64,000 nt of DNA from Leptospiraceae bacterium (GTDB lineage: Bacteria > Spirochaetota > Leptospiria > Leptospirales > Leptospiraceae). Below, one piece after another: positions 48,004-57,622 of this stretch (the first letter of the stretch is position 1; every line of letters starts with the position of its first letter). The stretch lies in contig CANGZW010000006.1 of NCBI GenBank assembly GCA_947458405.1, forward strand, positions 1 to 64,000, written 5' to 3'. A program made the position numbers and the translations under genes. The notes under the pieces were generated by a model, which saw nothing but the letters and a program-made list of their open reading frames with translations, did no database searches and had not been told where the DNA came from.

Positions 48004-48620
48004 TTTACCTCAAATTCTATAATATTATTTACTGGAGTTATCACTCTAAATCTCTCTTTTTTTTGCGTCATACATGAATTTTTTTTAATATAAAAAACAA
48101 AAGAATAAACATGTTTTGTAGATATGCTTATATCATAATCCTGAGGATAAGATCTATAATAATTAGGATACATTGTATTCACACCACCGATTCCAAATAC
48201 TATAGGATAGCTCTGAAAACCACCCTGTTTGGTGTTTGCAATTGTGATATTACTATAATAACTAAACTTAGGTATTAGTTTTTCAGATCTACATTCAAAA
48301 TTAAATTCCAAAAATTCTGGTAGTACCCTTGTATCAGGAATAATTTGAAATAGGAATATATCTTTTTCTGTAGTACTTAAAAGAGAAATCTCCTGCCAAA
48401 GGGAAACTCTCCCCTTTTCTCCACTTACTGAAATAGCATTTTTTAGGTCATTTTTTAGCCTATCGAGTCCTGATGCTTCCAATTTCAATAAATTTACCTT
48501 AAATCCAATACCATAAAAATATTCCTCACTGATTCTATTTGTAGTACCTATGTATTTAAATTCATTTGTATTACAATTTAATAATAAAAGTATAAATAGT
48601 AGGAGAATTTTAATTATCAT
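48000..48620 (-). CDS. Hypothetical lipoprotein
   Basis: A 206-residue putative lipoprotein. The signal peptide MIIKILLLFILLLLNC ends in lipobox LLNC. The mature protein is rich in beta-type segments with few recognisable motifs; a Tyr/Pro-rich stretch (GVNTMYPNYYRSYPQDYD) lies near residue 148-165. The C-terminal part holds one Cys (KNSCMTQ) and another sits in FECRSEK. No family is recognised. It overlaps rnhA by 11 bases, so it is in the same transcript. Confidence 0.75.
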   Translation of the reverse strand: MIIKILLLFILLLLNCNTNEFKYIGTTNRISEEYFYGIGFKVNLLKLEASGLDRLKNDLKNAISVSGEKGRVSLWQEISLLSTTEKDIFLFQIIPDTRVLPEFLEFNFECRSEKLIPKFSYYSNITIANTKQGGFQSYPIVFGIGGVNTMYPNYYRSYPQDYDISISTKHVYSFVFYIKKNSCMTQKKERFRVITPVNNIIEFEVN

Positions 48621-49002
48621 CTAAGGCTAAATTAGCAAGCTCATCGGCTCTTTTATTTAATTCTCTTTTAATATGACGAATTTCAATAGATTCAAAAAAT
48701 GGCTTAAGCCGAAATACTTTTTCTTTTAATGGGATTAAATCGGGGTGCTTTGTTTTATATTCCCCTTTAAATTGTTTTACAACTAATTCAGAATCCATGT
48801 AAATAAGGAGATTTTTATTTTCTAATTCTTTACATTTCTCGAGGGCTCTCAAAAGTGAAATCCACTCTGCTACATTATTTGTTGTTTTCCCAATTCTTTC
48901 AGAAAGGAATCCTATTTCTGTTTTATTAAAAAGGATACTTACCCCGATACTTGCCGGACCCGGATTTCCCCGAGATGCGCCATCACAATATATTTCTAAC
49001 AA
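48610..49002 (-). CDS. Ribonuclease H type 1
   Basis: A 130-residue RNase H-fold protein that degrades the RNA strand of RNA:DNA hybrids. Motif YCDGASRGNPGPAS carries the first catalytic Asp. The second catalytic residue is the Glu of NNVAEWISLLRALE, the third the Asp of YMDSELVVKQ. The final Asp lies in NKRADELAN. All four acidic residues are present. It lacks the basic protrusion of E. coli RNase HI and looks like the short bacterial/archaeal RNase HI type. It starts at ATG 49002. Confidence 0.92.
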   Translation of the reverse strand: MLEIYCDGASRGNPGPASIGVSILFNKTEIGFLSERIGKTTNNVAEWISLLRALEKCKELENKNLLIYMDSELVVKQFKGEYKTKHPDLIPLKEKVFRLKPFFESIEIRHIKRELNKRADELANLALDDN

Positions 49003-49240
49003 ATTCTTTTTCCTTTCTTTCCAATTTTAGGTAAATATAAATAATTAATAGACGTTTCTTAAATCGGGAGAGGTTTAAAATAAAAAAAAATGGGAATGTG
49101 CAGAGGTGTACACATATCCCAAATTATGAGCAGAGGAAGGTATCGTTGCGTGATTTCCATTTCTCTCATTGCAAAATTCATACCTACTTAAAATCATCGA
49201 AATTTCCTCATATTTTGAGATTTTCTCTTTAGATTTTATC

Positions 49241-49268
49241 TCATTATGAGAAAATTTTCTCATAATGA
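49241..49268. promoter_or_regulatory. Perfect 28-base palindrome
   Basis: TCATTATGAGAAAA (49241-49254) is directly followed by its exact reverse complement, with no spacer. A palindrome without a loop is poorly suited to an RNA hairpin and better suited to binding a dimeric protein. It lies 239 bases upstream of the rnhA start, so the target is not clear. Confidence 0.4.
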
Positions 49269-49392
49269 TACCCTTAGCATAAAGTTTTCGTTCTCTTATG
49301 AATACATGCAAAAGAAATATCCGCTCTCAGGAAGAGATTTACTAGTGAGATTTTAATTTCTAAGTTATTACAAATCTGAGGGATAATGGCAA

Positions 49393-49431
49393 AAAAAGGC
49401 TCACCTACACTTTGGCAGAGTGAGCCTTTTT
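49393..49431 (-). terminator. Intrinsic terminator of the Hsp20 operon
   Basis: AAAAAGGCTCAC (49393-49404) pairs with GTGAGCCTTTTT (49420-49431), a 12-bp stem. Read on the minus strand it is followed by a run of seven T. It starts seven bases beyond the last Hsp20 stop codon. Confidence 0.88.
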
Positions 49432-49437
49432 CTCAAA

Positions 49438-49794
49438 TTACTCAGTTCTTACTTCTATTTTTTTGGTGGTAGGGTTTGTGTAGGGAAGATTCAATGTTAC
49501 CCTTCCATTTTTTATTTTTGCACTTACCCCATCAATATTGATCGGTTTATTGATCGTAAACTTTCGGACGTACTGTCCGATCTGGTATTCCTTATGAACG
49601 ACCTTGTAGCCCTCAGGTAAAAAAAAGGATGGCTCTCCTTTAATAGTGAGAATGTCTTTTTCAAAGGAGATATCTACCCCTTTCTCATCGACTCCGGGAA
49701 GATCTACTACCAAGATAGTTTCTGTAATTCCTTCGTAAATATTTACGTTGGGGGTATAGGTTTCTTTTTTTGTTTGCTCTAATGTTGAATTCAT
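49438..49794 (-). CDS. Hsp20/alpha-crystallin small heat-shock protein
   Basis: A 118-residue small heat-shock protein, an ATP-independent holdase that binds unfolding proteins. The alpha-crystallin domain runs from about residue 20 to 110, with VDLPGVDEKGVDISFEKD, LTIKGEPS and a late strand KNGRVTLNLPYTNPT (the usual GVLxLxxP position reads GRVTLNLP). The N-terminal arm is short. The C-terminal tail has KKIEVRTE. It lies 15 bases after a second Hsp20 gene and shares its CIRCE-controlled promoter. Confidence 0.92.
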   Translation of the reverse strand: MNSTLEQTKKETYTPNVNIYEGITETILVVDLPGVDEKGVDISFEKDILTIKGEPSFFLPEGYKVVHKEYQIGQYVRKFTINKPINIDGVSAKIKNGRVTLNLPYTNPTTKKIEVRTE

Positions 49795-49809
49795 TCTTAT
49801 CTCCTATTA

Positions 49810-50253
49810 TTATTCTGATTTTACGTTTATTTTTTTAGCTTTTTCTTCATCAGCCTTGGGAAGTTTTACCGAAAGAACTCCATTTTTAAGGTTTGCGGTA
49901 ACTCTATCGGAATTGATCTTAAATGGGAGCTCAAAGGATCTCATAAACTCCGATCCAAGCAATTCCTCTCTGATTAAGGAAACTCCTTCTTTTGGTTCTT
50001 TCTTTGGATTTCCTTTTAGAAGAAATCGATTTTCCACTACACTCATTTCAAAATCTGAGGTATCAATTCCCGGAAGAAAGGCGGTTACAAGTACCTCTTC
50101 CTCATTTTGGTATAAATTTACGGATGGATATGAGCCATAATGATTCACTCCATTCCCTTTCATGATCCTTGAGGATAATTCTTCCTGTATGCGATCCAAA
50201 TCTGCCCATAAATTTATCCCAAATCTGTTTTTATCAAAGTGATTTAAAAACAT
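49810..50253 (-). CDS. Hsp20/alpha-crystallin small heat-shock protein
   Basis: A 147-residue Hsp20 protein. I set the start at ATG 50253 (MFLNHFDKNRFG), which has AGGAG seven bases upstream; an in-frame start six codons earlier would overlap the CIRCE element. The alpha-crystallin domain has AFLPGIDTSDFEMSVVENRF and KNGVLSVKLPKADE, the consensus GVLxxxLPK motif. The C-terminal KKINVKSE is the usual IxV-like anchor region. It is the first gene of a two-gene heat-shock operon under HrcA-type control. Confidence 0.94.
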   Translation of the reverse strand: MFLNHFDKNRFGINLWADLDRIQEELSSRIMKGNGVNHYGSYPSVNLYQNEEEVLVTAFLPGIDTSDFEMSVVENRFLLKGNPKKEPKEGVSLIREELLGSEFMRSFELPFKINSDRVTANLKNGVLSVKLPKADEEKAKKINVKSE

Positions 50254-50264
50254 CTCTTTTCTCC

Positions 50265-50291
50265 TTAGCACTCTAATTTAGTGAGTGCTAG
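50265..50291. promoter_or_regulatory. CIRCE element (near-perfect copy), HrcA operator
   Basis: TTAGCACTC (50265-50273), nine bases, GAGTGCTAG (50283-50291). Only the last base differs from the consensus TTAGCACTC-N9-GAGTGCTAA. It directly precedes the AGGAG site of the first Hsp20 gene, within 12 bases of the start codon. Confidence 0.88.
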
Positions 50292-50297
50292 TATTTA

Positions 50298-50324
50298 TTA
50301 GCACTCTATATATTAGAGTGCTAA
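50298..50324. promoter_or_regulatory. CIRCE element (perfect copy), HrcA operator
   Basis: TTAGCACTC (50298-50306), nine bases, GAGTGCTAA (50316-50324) is the exact consensus. It lies 33 bases upstream of the near-perfect copy, so the centres are about three helical turns apart on the same face. The perfect copy also encodes the last codons and stop (Leu-Ala-Leu-stop) of the upstream hypothetical gene on the same strand. Confidence 0.95.
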
Positions 50325-51161
50325 TATGGAAGAATGTTCTCTGTAAAGATTTTTTTTTCTTAAATTAAGATTTTTTTTAGATTCCTTTAGTATGGCACGA
50401 AAGTAACTTTTCAAATGTTCGGGATGGGAATTCATGTCGCTCATTAGATAAATCAACTTACTCTGAAAATCAGAATCTTCTCGGTAGGGAGCCAAGAGTC
50501 CAAAATGACGATATAAAAATCGATAAAATTGAATTTGGCCTTTTGCATTGTAGTACGGAGAAAAAAAGGTATGAGCATGTGATAAATCATGCAATGTAAA
50601 TTCAAAGGCATCCCTCGAACCCAAGAGTTCTCCCTTTTTAGCAAAATCAAAAGATAGAGTAACCACCCTCTTTCCAAGAGACTGTAATCTTAACATTTCT
50701 TTGGGAGTAAAAGGAATTTTATCGAGAACAATATCATATTTCCCAATAGACCATTCCAATAAACAAATTTTGATTTCTTCTTTTAATTTTAAAAATCTAA
50801 TTTTTAATAGATATTCCCTAATCGTAACACAGCTAGTTGTATTTATAAATAGAACTTTTAATTCATCTGGAAGGATTTCAATCGGAGTAGAGTTTTGATT
50901 GATTAAAAACTCCGAATTTTCTATGATTTTTTGATATTTATTTATTTCTCTTTCTTGTATTGCAAAATTTTTTACTCTTCGATTTAAATAAATTAAAATA
51001 AAAAGTAGTACAGCTTCCCAGTCTGCAATTTTTTTTTGTGAATAAAAATCTTCGAGTGTACTAATTAATTTTTCAATTTGTATTGCTTCTTTTGAGAGTT
51101 CTTCAGTCGAAATTAAGACTTTTTTAAATTTTCCCTGTAATTTATTCCCTATGGAAGGCAT
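50313..51161 (-). CDS. Conserved hypothetical protein
   Basis: A 282-residue cytoplasmic protein of unknown family. It is mainly helical, with no signal peptide or membrane segment. Features worth noting are EFTLHDLSHAHTFFSPYYNAK near residue 190-210, here split as EFTLHDLSHAHTF and FSPYYNAK, and SDMNSHPEHLKSYF near 245; the clustered His/Asp/Glu residues could form a metal site, though no known motif is matched. The 3' end overlaps a CIRCE element by 12 bases. Its promoter is separate from the Hsp20 operon. Confidence 0.65.
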   Translation of the reverse strand: MPSIGNKLQGKFKKVLISTEELSKEAIQIEKLISTLEDFYSQKKIADWEAVLLFILIYLNRRVKNFAIQEREINKYQKIIENSEFLINQNSTPIEILPDELKVLFINTTSCVTIREYLLKIRFLKLKEEIKICLLEWSIGKYDIVLDKIPFTPKEMLRLQSLGKRVVTLSFDFAKKGELLGSRDAFEFTLHDLSHAHTFFSPYYNAKGQIQFYRFLYRHFGLLAPYREDSDFQSKLIYLMSDMNSHPEHLKSYFRAILKESKKNLNLRKKNLYREHSSILAL

Positions 51162-51246
51162 ATAATTTATATTTTTTTAGTCATTTTTACTTGCGTTTTG
51201 TGACACCTGTGTATGATATTAGAGTATATTAATATTCGAGGAAAGA

Positions 51247-52863
51247 ATGGCAGATTTTATTTATAGTGACCCCTATCCCACAGGTGAAGATACAACACCT
51301 TACAAGCTCCTGACAAATGATTTTATCAGTACGCTCCCATTTAACGACAAGGAGATTTTAAAAGTTGAACCGGAAGGACTGACTTTTTTAGCCGAGCAGG
51401 CAATGAGTGATGTTTCCTTTTTCTTGCGCCCCGGTCACCTCGACAAGGTTTCTAAAATTTTAGATGACCCAGAAGCTACCGACAATGATAAATTTGTGGC
51501 AACTGCCCTACTAAGAAATTCAGTGATTGCAGCAGATATGCAACTCCCAACCTGTCAGGACACAGGTACAGGAACTGTGGTTGGAAAAAAAGGGGAATTA
51601 GTTTTTACCGGTGGGAATGATGCTGAATTAATTTCGAGAGGAATTTACAATACCTATAGTAACCGAAACCTAAGGTATTCCCAGGTAGTTCCCATAACTA
51701 TGTATGAAGAACAAAATTCAGGCTCCAATTTACCTGCACAGGTGGATATCTATTCCACACCGGGAGATGAGTATAAATTTCTCTTTTTAGCCAAAGGGGG
51801 CGGATCTGCCAATAAGACCTATTTATTCCAAGAAACCAAGGCTCTCTTGAATCCAACCTCTCTGGAAAACTTTATTACAGATAAAGTAAACAATTTAGGA
51901 ACATCTGCCTGCCCACCCTACCATATTGCTGTGGTTATTGGTGGAACCTCTGCTGAAATGACCCTAAAGACAGTAAAATTAGCCAGTGCTGGATACCTTG
52001 ATCATCTCCCTACCAAAGGCGGAAAAGAAGGCTATGCATTCCGAGACCTAGAATTGGAAGAAAAAATGCTCAAAGCCGCTAGAGAGACCGGAATTGGTGC
52101 TCAGTTTGGAGGAAAATATCTTGCCCATGATTTTAGAATTGTGAGACTTCCGCGACATGGTGCCTCCTGTCCTGTTGGGTTAGGTGTAAGTTGCAGTGCT
52201 GATAGAAATATCAAGGGAAAAATCACCAAGCATGGTATTTACCTTGAGCAATTGGAGTACAATCCCGGCAAGTATCTCCCCAAGGAAGAAAAGCTCTCCA
52301 ATTCGGGAGAAGTTCTTCATCTGAATTTAAACCAACCCATGGATGAAATTAGAAGAACCTTAAGTAAATACCCCGTAAAAACAAGGGTAATGCTGAGTGG
52401 GAAATTAATTGTAGCCCGTGATATCGCCCATGCTAAACTAAAAGAGCGTTTGGACAAAGGGGAAGCACTCCCCGAATACTTCAAAAATCATCCTATTTAC
52501 TATGCAGGTCCCGCAAAGACCCCTGCGGGAATGCCCTCTGGATCCTTCGGACCCACAACAGCAGGAAGAATGGATAGCTATGTTCCCCTCTTCCAAGAAA
52601 AGGGATATTCCATGATCACCCTAGCCAAGGGGAATCGATCAAAAGTTGTAACCGAGAGCTGTCATAAAAATGGTGGTTTTTACCTGGGTTCAATCGGAGG
52701 ACCTGCGGCACTTCTGGCAAAAGAAAATATAAAAAAAGTCGAAGTTGTGGATTATCCCGAACTGGGAATGGAAGCTATTTGGGGCATTGAGGTAGAAAAT
52801 TTCCCTGCCTTTATAGTAGTAGATGACAAGGGTAATGACTTCTTTCAGATGTTAAAACACTAA
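51247..52863 (+). CDS. Class I (iron-sulfur) fumarate hydratase
   Basis: A 538-residue fumarase that interconverts fumarate and malate in the TCA cycle. It has both halves of class I enzymes fused. The N-terminal domain includes [18 protein letters not shown], with one [4Fe-4S] Cys. Other cluster or substrate-binding residues lie in [19 protein letters not shown] and [18 protein letters not shown]. The C-terminal beta domain shows [19 protein letters not shown] and [16 protein letters not shown]. Length matches E. coli FumA/FumB. It is strong evidence for an oxidative or reductive TCA branch. Confidence 0.94.
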   Translation: MADFIYSDPYPTGEDTTPYKLLTNDFISTLPFNDKEILKVEPEGLTFLAEQAMSDVSFFLRPGHLDKVSKILDDPEATDNDKFVATALLRNSVIAADMQLPTCQDTGTGTVVGKKGELVFTGGNDAELISRGIYNTYSNRNLRYSQVVPITMYEEQNSGSNLPAQVDIYSTPGDEYKFLFLAKGGGSANKTYLFQETKALLNPTSLENFITDKVNNLGTSACPPYHIAVVIGGTSAEMTLKTVKLASAGYLDHLPTKGGKEGYAFRDLELEEKMLKAARETGIGAQFGGKYLAHDFRIVRLPRHGASCPVGLGVSCSADRNIKGKITKHGIYLEQLEYNPGKYLPKEEKLSNSGEVLHLNLNQPMDEIRRTLSKYPVKTRVMLSGKLIVARDIAHAKLKERLDKGEALPEYFKNHPIYYAGPAKTPAGMPSGSFGPTTAGRMDSYVPLFQEKGYSMITLAKGNRSKVVTESCHKNGGFYLGSIGGPAALLAKENIKKVEVVDYPELGMEAIWGIEVENFPAFIVVDDKGNDFFQMLKH

Positions 52864-52876
52864 ATACCGCAAAATA

Positions 52877-52908
52877 GAATTTTAGGGGCAGGTTTGCCCT
52901 TAGAATTC
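52877..52908 (+). terminator. Hairpin after the fumarase gene
   Basis: A 14-bp stem (52877-52890 with 52895-52908) with two G-U wobbles and a four-base loop lies 13 bases after the fumarase stop. The trailing T-tract is interrupted (CTTAATTATTTT), so efficiency is uncertain. Confidence 0.55.
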
Positions 52909-52989
52909 CTTAATTATTTTACATAAAATCCAATAAACTACTTTTATAAAAACTTTCTACCATCACTTTGGGAGTTACGGAGAAATACA

Positions 52990-55002
52990 ATGGCATACGA
53001 TGCAATTTTTCAACCAATTAAGATTGGTTCAATTACTCTTCCCCATCGAATCATTATGGGATCAATGCACCTAGGTCTGGAAGGAATGCCAGAAACAGCG
53101 GAACGAATGATTGCTTTTTATGGCAGAAGATTTGAGGGAGGTTGCTCTCTCATTACAACCGGTGGAATTTCGATCAATCATGCCGGAAAAGGAAGCAATA
53201 TATTTTTTAATTTCCAAAAAGATGAAGACTGCAAAGAGCTAACGAAGGTAAATGATGGCCTCAAAAAAAAGGGAATTTTGTGTGCCCAGCTCTTTCATGC
53301 AGGAAGATATTCATATCATAGAGAGTTGGTAGGTCCCTCTCCAATTAGAGCTCCCATCAACCGTTTTGTGCCACATGAATTGACAGAAGACGAAGCCTGG
53401 GCAACCATCGAAGATTTTGGGAATGCGGCACTCATAGCCAGAGAATGCGGGTTTGGTGCTGTTGAGGTTATGGGCAGTGAAGGTTATCTTATCAATCAGT
53501 TTTTCTCAGGAGTCACAAATCATAGAAATGACTTTTTCGGGGGAAACCATGAAAAACGAATGAATTTTGGTCTTGAGGTGATGAAGAGTATTCGAAAAAA
53601 AGCGGGCAAAGATCTCCCCGTGATTTATAGAATGTCTGGTATTGATTTAATTCCCGAAAACCCAATCTTAGAAGAAGTCATACAATTTGCAGTGCGTCTA
53701 AAAGAAGAAGGGGCTGATGCCTTAAATATTGGTATTGGCTGGCATGAATCCAGAGTTCCGACCATCAGTATGCTTGTACCTAGGGGTGCTTGGGCAAAAG
53801 TTGCAAGTCACTTCAAAAAAGGAGTGCCCGGAATTCCAATAATAGCCTCCAATCGTGTAAATACTCCAGATACTATCCTTAGAATCTTACAAAATGGGGA
53901 AGCAGACATTGTTAGTATGGCACGCCCAATGCTTGCCGATCCGGATTTTATAAATAAAGTGTATCACAACCAACCCAATAGAGTAAATACCTGTATTGCA
54001 TGTAATCAGGCTTGCTTGGATCATACATTCAAGGAATTGATGGTGTCCTGCTTAGTAAATCCAGAGGCAAATAGAGAGCTAGAGTTTTCTAAAATTCCAG
54101 AACCTAAAAAAAGTAAAGTTGTGGTTGTGGGCTCGGGTCCGGGGGGAATGGAAGCGGCAAGAGCGGCATCCAATTTAGGACATCGCGTAATACTAATTGA
54201 AAAATCCAATGAATTAGGTGGACAATTAAATTTAGCGGCTGTAATACCAGGAAAGTTTGAATTTAAAGAAACAGTTAGGTATTACAAAAATGAGCTTAAC
54301 TCTTTGGAAGTGGATATCAGATTAAATACAAATTGCACTATTAAACTTCTTGAAGAAATAAACCCGGATGCAGTGATTTTTGCAACTGGAGTAAAACCCA
54401 GAGAATTTAAAATTCCAGGACTTGAAAAGAAAAATGTGGGAACCTATTTAGAATATTTATCAGGTAATTTTTCCCCCGGTAAAGAAGTAGCAGTCATCGG
54501 AGGCGGGGGGATTGCTTGCGATTCAACACATAAATTAATTGAAGGGCATGATCCGAGTATTGAAGATTATTTTACAAAGTACAACGTAAATAGTTACAAT
54601 AATGCTGTAATACAAGATATAAAACCGGAACGAAAGGTTTCAATTTTGAGAAGATCTGGAAAGATCGGTTCGGGATTGGGTCAAACTACAGGATGGGCAT
54701 TATTACAGGAGCTAAAGTCTGCTGGAGTTGATTTTTACACATCCTTGAATTACAAAGAAGTTAGGGATGAAGGGCTGGTAATTGAATTAAAAAATGGTGA
54801 AGAAAAAGTTATACCTTGTGATACTATTTTAATTTGTGCCGGTCAAGAAAAAGAAAATTCATTAGCTAAAGAATTTTCTGACAAATATCCCGAGAAGAAA
54901 GTTTTTGTAATTGGAGGAGCGAAAGATGCCTCCGGTATAGATGCAAAACGCGCCATTTTAGAGGGAAACCTTGCGGCACGAGAAATTGGACAAAAGAGTT
55001 AA
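52990..55002 (+). CDS. fadH: 2,4-dienoyl-CoA reductase (NADPH)
   Basis: A 670-residue FMN/FAD/[4Fe-4S] enzyme that reduces 2,4-dienoyl-CoAs during degradation of unsaturated fatty acids. The N-terminal Old Yellow Enzyme TIM barrel (about 1-330) has LFHAGRYS and GFGAVEVMGSEGYLINQF. The Fe-S motif CIACNQAC (Cys335, 338, 342) and VSCLVNP (near 354) follow. An FAD/NAD(P) domain has VVVVGSGPGGMEAARAA and AVIGGGGIACD. This order and length are those of FadH. It fits the acyl-CoA ligase and thiolase genes elsewhere in the window. Confidence 0.93.
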   Translation: MAYDAIFQPIKIGSITLPHRIIMGSMHLGLEGMPETAERMIAFYGRRFEGGCSLITTGGISINHAGKGSNIFFNFQKDEDCKELTKVNDGLKKKGILCAQLFHAGRYSYHRELVGPSPIRAPINRFVPHELTEDEAWATIEDFGNAALIARECGFGAVEVMGSEGYLINQFFSGVTNHRNDFFGGNHEKRMNFGLEVMKSIRKKAGKDLPVIYRMSGIDLIPENPILEEVIQFAVRLKEEGADALNIGIGWHESRVPTISMLVPRGAWAKVASHFKKGVPGIPIIASNRVNTPDTILRILQNGEADIVSMARPMLADPDFINKVYHNQPNRVNTCIACNQACLDHTFKELMVSCLVNPEANRELEFSKIPEPKKSKVVVVGSGPGGMEAARAASNLGHRVILIEKSNELGGQLNLAAVIPGKFEFKETVRYYKNELNSLEVDIRLNTNCTIKLLEEINPDAVIFATGVKPREFKIPGLEKKNVGTYLEYLSGNFSPGKEVAVIGGGGIACDSTHKLIEGHDPSIEDYFTKYNVNSYNNAVIQDIKPERKVSILRRSGKIGSGLGQTTGWALLQELKSAGVDFYTSLNYKEVRDEGLVIELKNGEEKVIPCDTILICAGQEKENSLAKEFSDKYPEKKVFVIGGAKDASGIDAKRAILEGNLAAREIGQKS

Positions 55003-55115
55003 TTGTTAAATTTATTTAATATATTATCTATTTAAAATTTATAGAATCTAAGAGAAATTGTGCTAATCATAAGATTATTACAGTTCTCTTGGATTACCAA
55101 ATTGAGATAAAAAAA

Positions 55116-55754
55116 CTAATCAATGAGAGAGTCTTTTGCTTTGGTATAAATTAAATCTTCTTTGGTATCAAATTCTGGAAAGAATTCAAAAAATAATTTT
55201 CGCGGAACTACTCGATATTTCCTGGGTTTTGCTTTTAAATAAGACTCTGTAAATGGGATATTGGGAAGTTGATGAAAATTATATCTATCTTCAAACCCAT
55301 AAAAATCAAATTTATTGAATTTATTGGAATGCTTGATAACATACTCCTTAATGTAAACCCAATCCAGCTTAAAGTGAACCCTTGTTCCCCGGAATGCAGG
55401 TGATCGTTCAATTAAATTGACAAGTCTATTGAGTGGACACTGTAAATTATAATAAGGAGTCACATATACCAAAACAAATCGCATACTTAGACCCATTGAT
55501 TCCCAAACAACTTCATCACTTTCCAATTCTTTTTCACTTTTGATATCATCTAAAATATTGATAAGTTCAGGCTTTAATTTGGTATTTTTTGACACAACTA
55601 TATCATTTACGGCACCAAATTCTCCATAATACAACCATTGGTATAAATCTTGGAGCTCAAAGAAAGGATTTTTAGTTATAAAACTTTGAACACTAAATAC
55701 CCTTTGGTCATTAGTTATATTTGTTCCCGGTTCTGTTGAATTTGTTGGTACCAT
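55116..55754 (-). CDS. Conserved hypothetical protein
   Basis: A 212-residue soluble protein with no signal peptide or membrane helix. It is rich in aromatic residues, with a Lys/Arg-rich segment AKPRKYRVVPRKLFFEFFPE near its C-terminus. PFFELQDLYQWLYYGEFG and FKLDWVYIKEYV are typical of a globular helical fold. No domain is recognised. It follows der on the same strand by about 34 bases and could be the last gene of the midasin-like/smpB/der operon. Confidence 0.65.
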   Translation of the reverse strand: MVPTNSTEPGTNITNDQRVFSVQSFITKNPFFELQDLYQWLYYGEFGAVNDIVVSKNTKLKPELINILDDIKSEKELESDEVVWESMGLSMRFVLVYVTPYYNLQCPLNRLVNLIERSPAFRGTRVHFKLDWVYIKEYVIKHSNKFNKFDFYGFEDRYNFHQLPNIPFTESYLKAKPRKYRVVPRKLFFEFFPEFDTKEDLIYTKAKDSLID

Positions 55755-55788
55755 AGTGTTTTAATAATCGGTAAGATCTAAAATCTTC

Positions 55789-57135
55789 CTAAGTCTCAAC
55801 TTGTTTTCTTTCACGAATTTCTAATACGATAGGAACTCCTAATAGTTCATATTCTTCTTGAATTTGCTTTTTTAGAAAAGATACAACATTGGGTTTAAAT
55901 AAATCCTCATGATTTACAAATATTATCAATTTAAAGGGAACAGATGAAACCTGAGTCACATAAAAAATTTTAGGACGCTTTTTTCCAAAAGAAGCGATAC
56001 CATTGTTTTGAATCCAATCTCTTAGCTTAGTACTTAACTCATGAGTACTAACTTTAACATGTGATTTTTCATATAAATCCACACACATATCCAATAGTTT
56101 ACTAGTTCTTTGTTTTTCTGTTGCGCTGATACTAATAGCAGGAATATCTACTACAGAGTACATCCTAGAAATCATCTTTTCCTTATACTCAGCAAATGTA
56201 TTAGAATGCTTTTCTTTTATAAGATCCCATTTATTCACAGCAAATAAAGAGAGCTTTCCCTTCTCTCGAATTATTGAAAATATTTTTTTATCATATTCTC
56301 CGAGCCCCTTGGTTGCATCGAAAATATGTATTACAATATCACATTTTTCTATTGTTTTCATTGCTCTTGAAAATGAGTAAAACTCAATCGGATCATCGGA
56401 ATTTTGACCCTGTTTTCTAAGTCCTGCGGTATCTATTAATTCTATTAATCTATTCTCATGTTTTATGACAGAATTCACACTATCTCTTGTAGTACCTGCT
56501 AACTCACTAACTGCAGAACGATTTACTCCTGAGATTGCATTTAGAAGACTTGATTTTCCCGAGTTTGGTTTTCCTACGATAGCTATCTTTATTTCTGGTT
56601 TCTCAATATCTCTTGCTGGAAAATCCCTAATAAAAAATAGAATTTTCTCATTTAATAATTTTAAGTTCCTTCTTCCTAAAGCTGAAATTGGTAGTACTTC
56701 CCCTATTCCCTGCTTATAAAAAAACTCTAAATCAAAATCCTCCTCAGGATTATCCGACTTATTTACGCAATGCAATACATTTTTATTTACAAATCTTTTA
56801 TCTTTTTGGAATAGAGAGATGAGCTTAAAATCATAATCACGAATATCACGTTTATCCATCAAAAAGATGATTACATGCGATTCGAGGAGTTGTTGAAAAC
56901 TCAATTCAATAACAGATGCTGATAAATCATCTATATTCTCAATATCTAACCCTGGAGTATCACATATATTATATAAAATTTTACCTTCTTCATCTTCCAC
57001 AGGGTAACGTATTATATCTCTTGTAACTCCTGGAAAATCATAAGTGATAGCAATTTTCTTTTTTAGAATGGCATTAAATAGAGTTGATTTTCCTACATTT
57101 TGCCTCCCAACTATTGAGACTATAGGTATTTTCAT
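55789..57135 (-). CDS. der: Der (EngA) GTPase
   Basis: A 448-residue tandem-GTPase essential for maturation of the 50S ribosomal subunit. The first G domain has [17 protein letters not shown] and NKSD; the second has [21 protein letters not shown] and NKWD. The C-terminal KH-like domain includes [14 protein letters not shown]. Length and order are as in other bacterial Der proteins. Its start overlaps the smpB stop by four bases. Confidence 0.96.
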   Translation of the reverse strand: MKIPIVSIVGRQNVGKSTLFNAILKKKIAITYDFPGVTRDIIRYPVEDEEGKILYNICDTPGLDIENIDDLSASVIELSFQQLLESHVIIFLMDKRDIRDYDFKLISLFQKDKRFVNKNVLHCVNKSDNPEEDFDLEFFYKQGIGEVLPISALGRRNLKLLNEKILFFIRDFPARDIEKPEIKIAIVGKPNSGKSSLLNAISGVNRSAVSELAGTTRDSVNSVIKHENRLIELIDTAGLRKQGQNSDDPIEFYSFSRAMKTIEKCDIVIHIFDATKGLGEYDKKIFSIIREKGKLSLFAVNKWDLIKEKHSNTFAEYKEKMISRMYSVVDIPAISISATEKQRTSKLLDMCVDLYEKSHVKVSTHELSTKLRDWIQNNGIASFGKKRPKIFYVTQVSSVPFKLIIFVNHEDLFKPNVVSFLKKQIQEEYELLGVPIVLEIRERKQVET

Positions 57136-57611
57136 TTATTCCTCATTTTTAGTGCTCTATCAATTTCTATTTTTGCTTCTCTTTTCTGAATCGTATCACG
57201 TTTATCATATAATTTTTTAGGTTTTCCTATTGCAATTTGAACTTTTACAAATTCTTTTGGATTAAAATAAGATCTAACTGCTACAACTACTAATCCTTTC
57301 TCTTTAATCATTCTTTCTAATCGAATAATTTCTTTTTTCTTGAGGAGTAATTTGCGCTGTCTAATTTCGGGATGATTAGCATATCCACCATTTTTATAGG
57401 GAGTTATATTAAAACCCTCTAAAAATATTTCTCCATTCTTAATTCTAGCAAAAGCATCGGTAAGATTTGCCCGTTTGTCCCGAAGACTTTTTACTTCAGA
57501 ACCGGTTAAAACAATTCCTGCTTCAATAAATTCAATCAGCTCAAAATCAAATTTAGCTTTCTTATTCGTAACTATTTCTTTATACTGACTTTCTTTATTA
57601 TCTTTAGACAT
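57132..57611 (-). CDS. smpB: SmpB, trans-translation tmRNA-binding protein
   Basis: A 159-residue SmpB, which delivers tmRNA to stalled ribosomes. The OB-fold motifs are [20 protein letters not shown] (split at the A as needed), [17 protein letters not shown] and [17 protein letters not shown]. The C-terminal basic tail contains [20 protein letters not shown], typical for the family. The tmRNA gene was not seen in this window. It lies 11 bases downstream of the midasin-like gene. Confidence 0.95.
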   Translation of the reverse strand: MSKDNKESQYKEIVTNKKAKFDFELIEFIEAGIVLTGSEVKSLRDKRANLTDAFARIKNGEIFLEGFNITPYKNGGYANHPEIRQRKLLLKKKEIIRLERMIKEKGLVVVAVRSYFNPKEFVKVQIAIGKPKKLYDKRDTIQKREAKIEIDRALKMRNK

Positions 57612-57622
57612 ATATGTTTAAC

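Larger units (their letters stand above)
49003..49437. other. Intergenic region between rnhA and the Hsp20 pair
   Basis: About 435 bases. An open frame of 78 codons exists on the minus strand (49075-49311), but it lacks a good ribosome-binding site and any recognisable composition, so I do not call it. The stretch holds a perfect 28-base palindrome (49241-49268) and the Hsp20 operon terminator (49393-49431). The rnhA promoter should also be here. Confidence 0.5.

Noticed and set aside
49075-49311. 78-codon frame on the minus strand
   Set aside because: It crosses the perfect palindrome, lacks a convincing ribosome-binding site and shows no family-like features.
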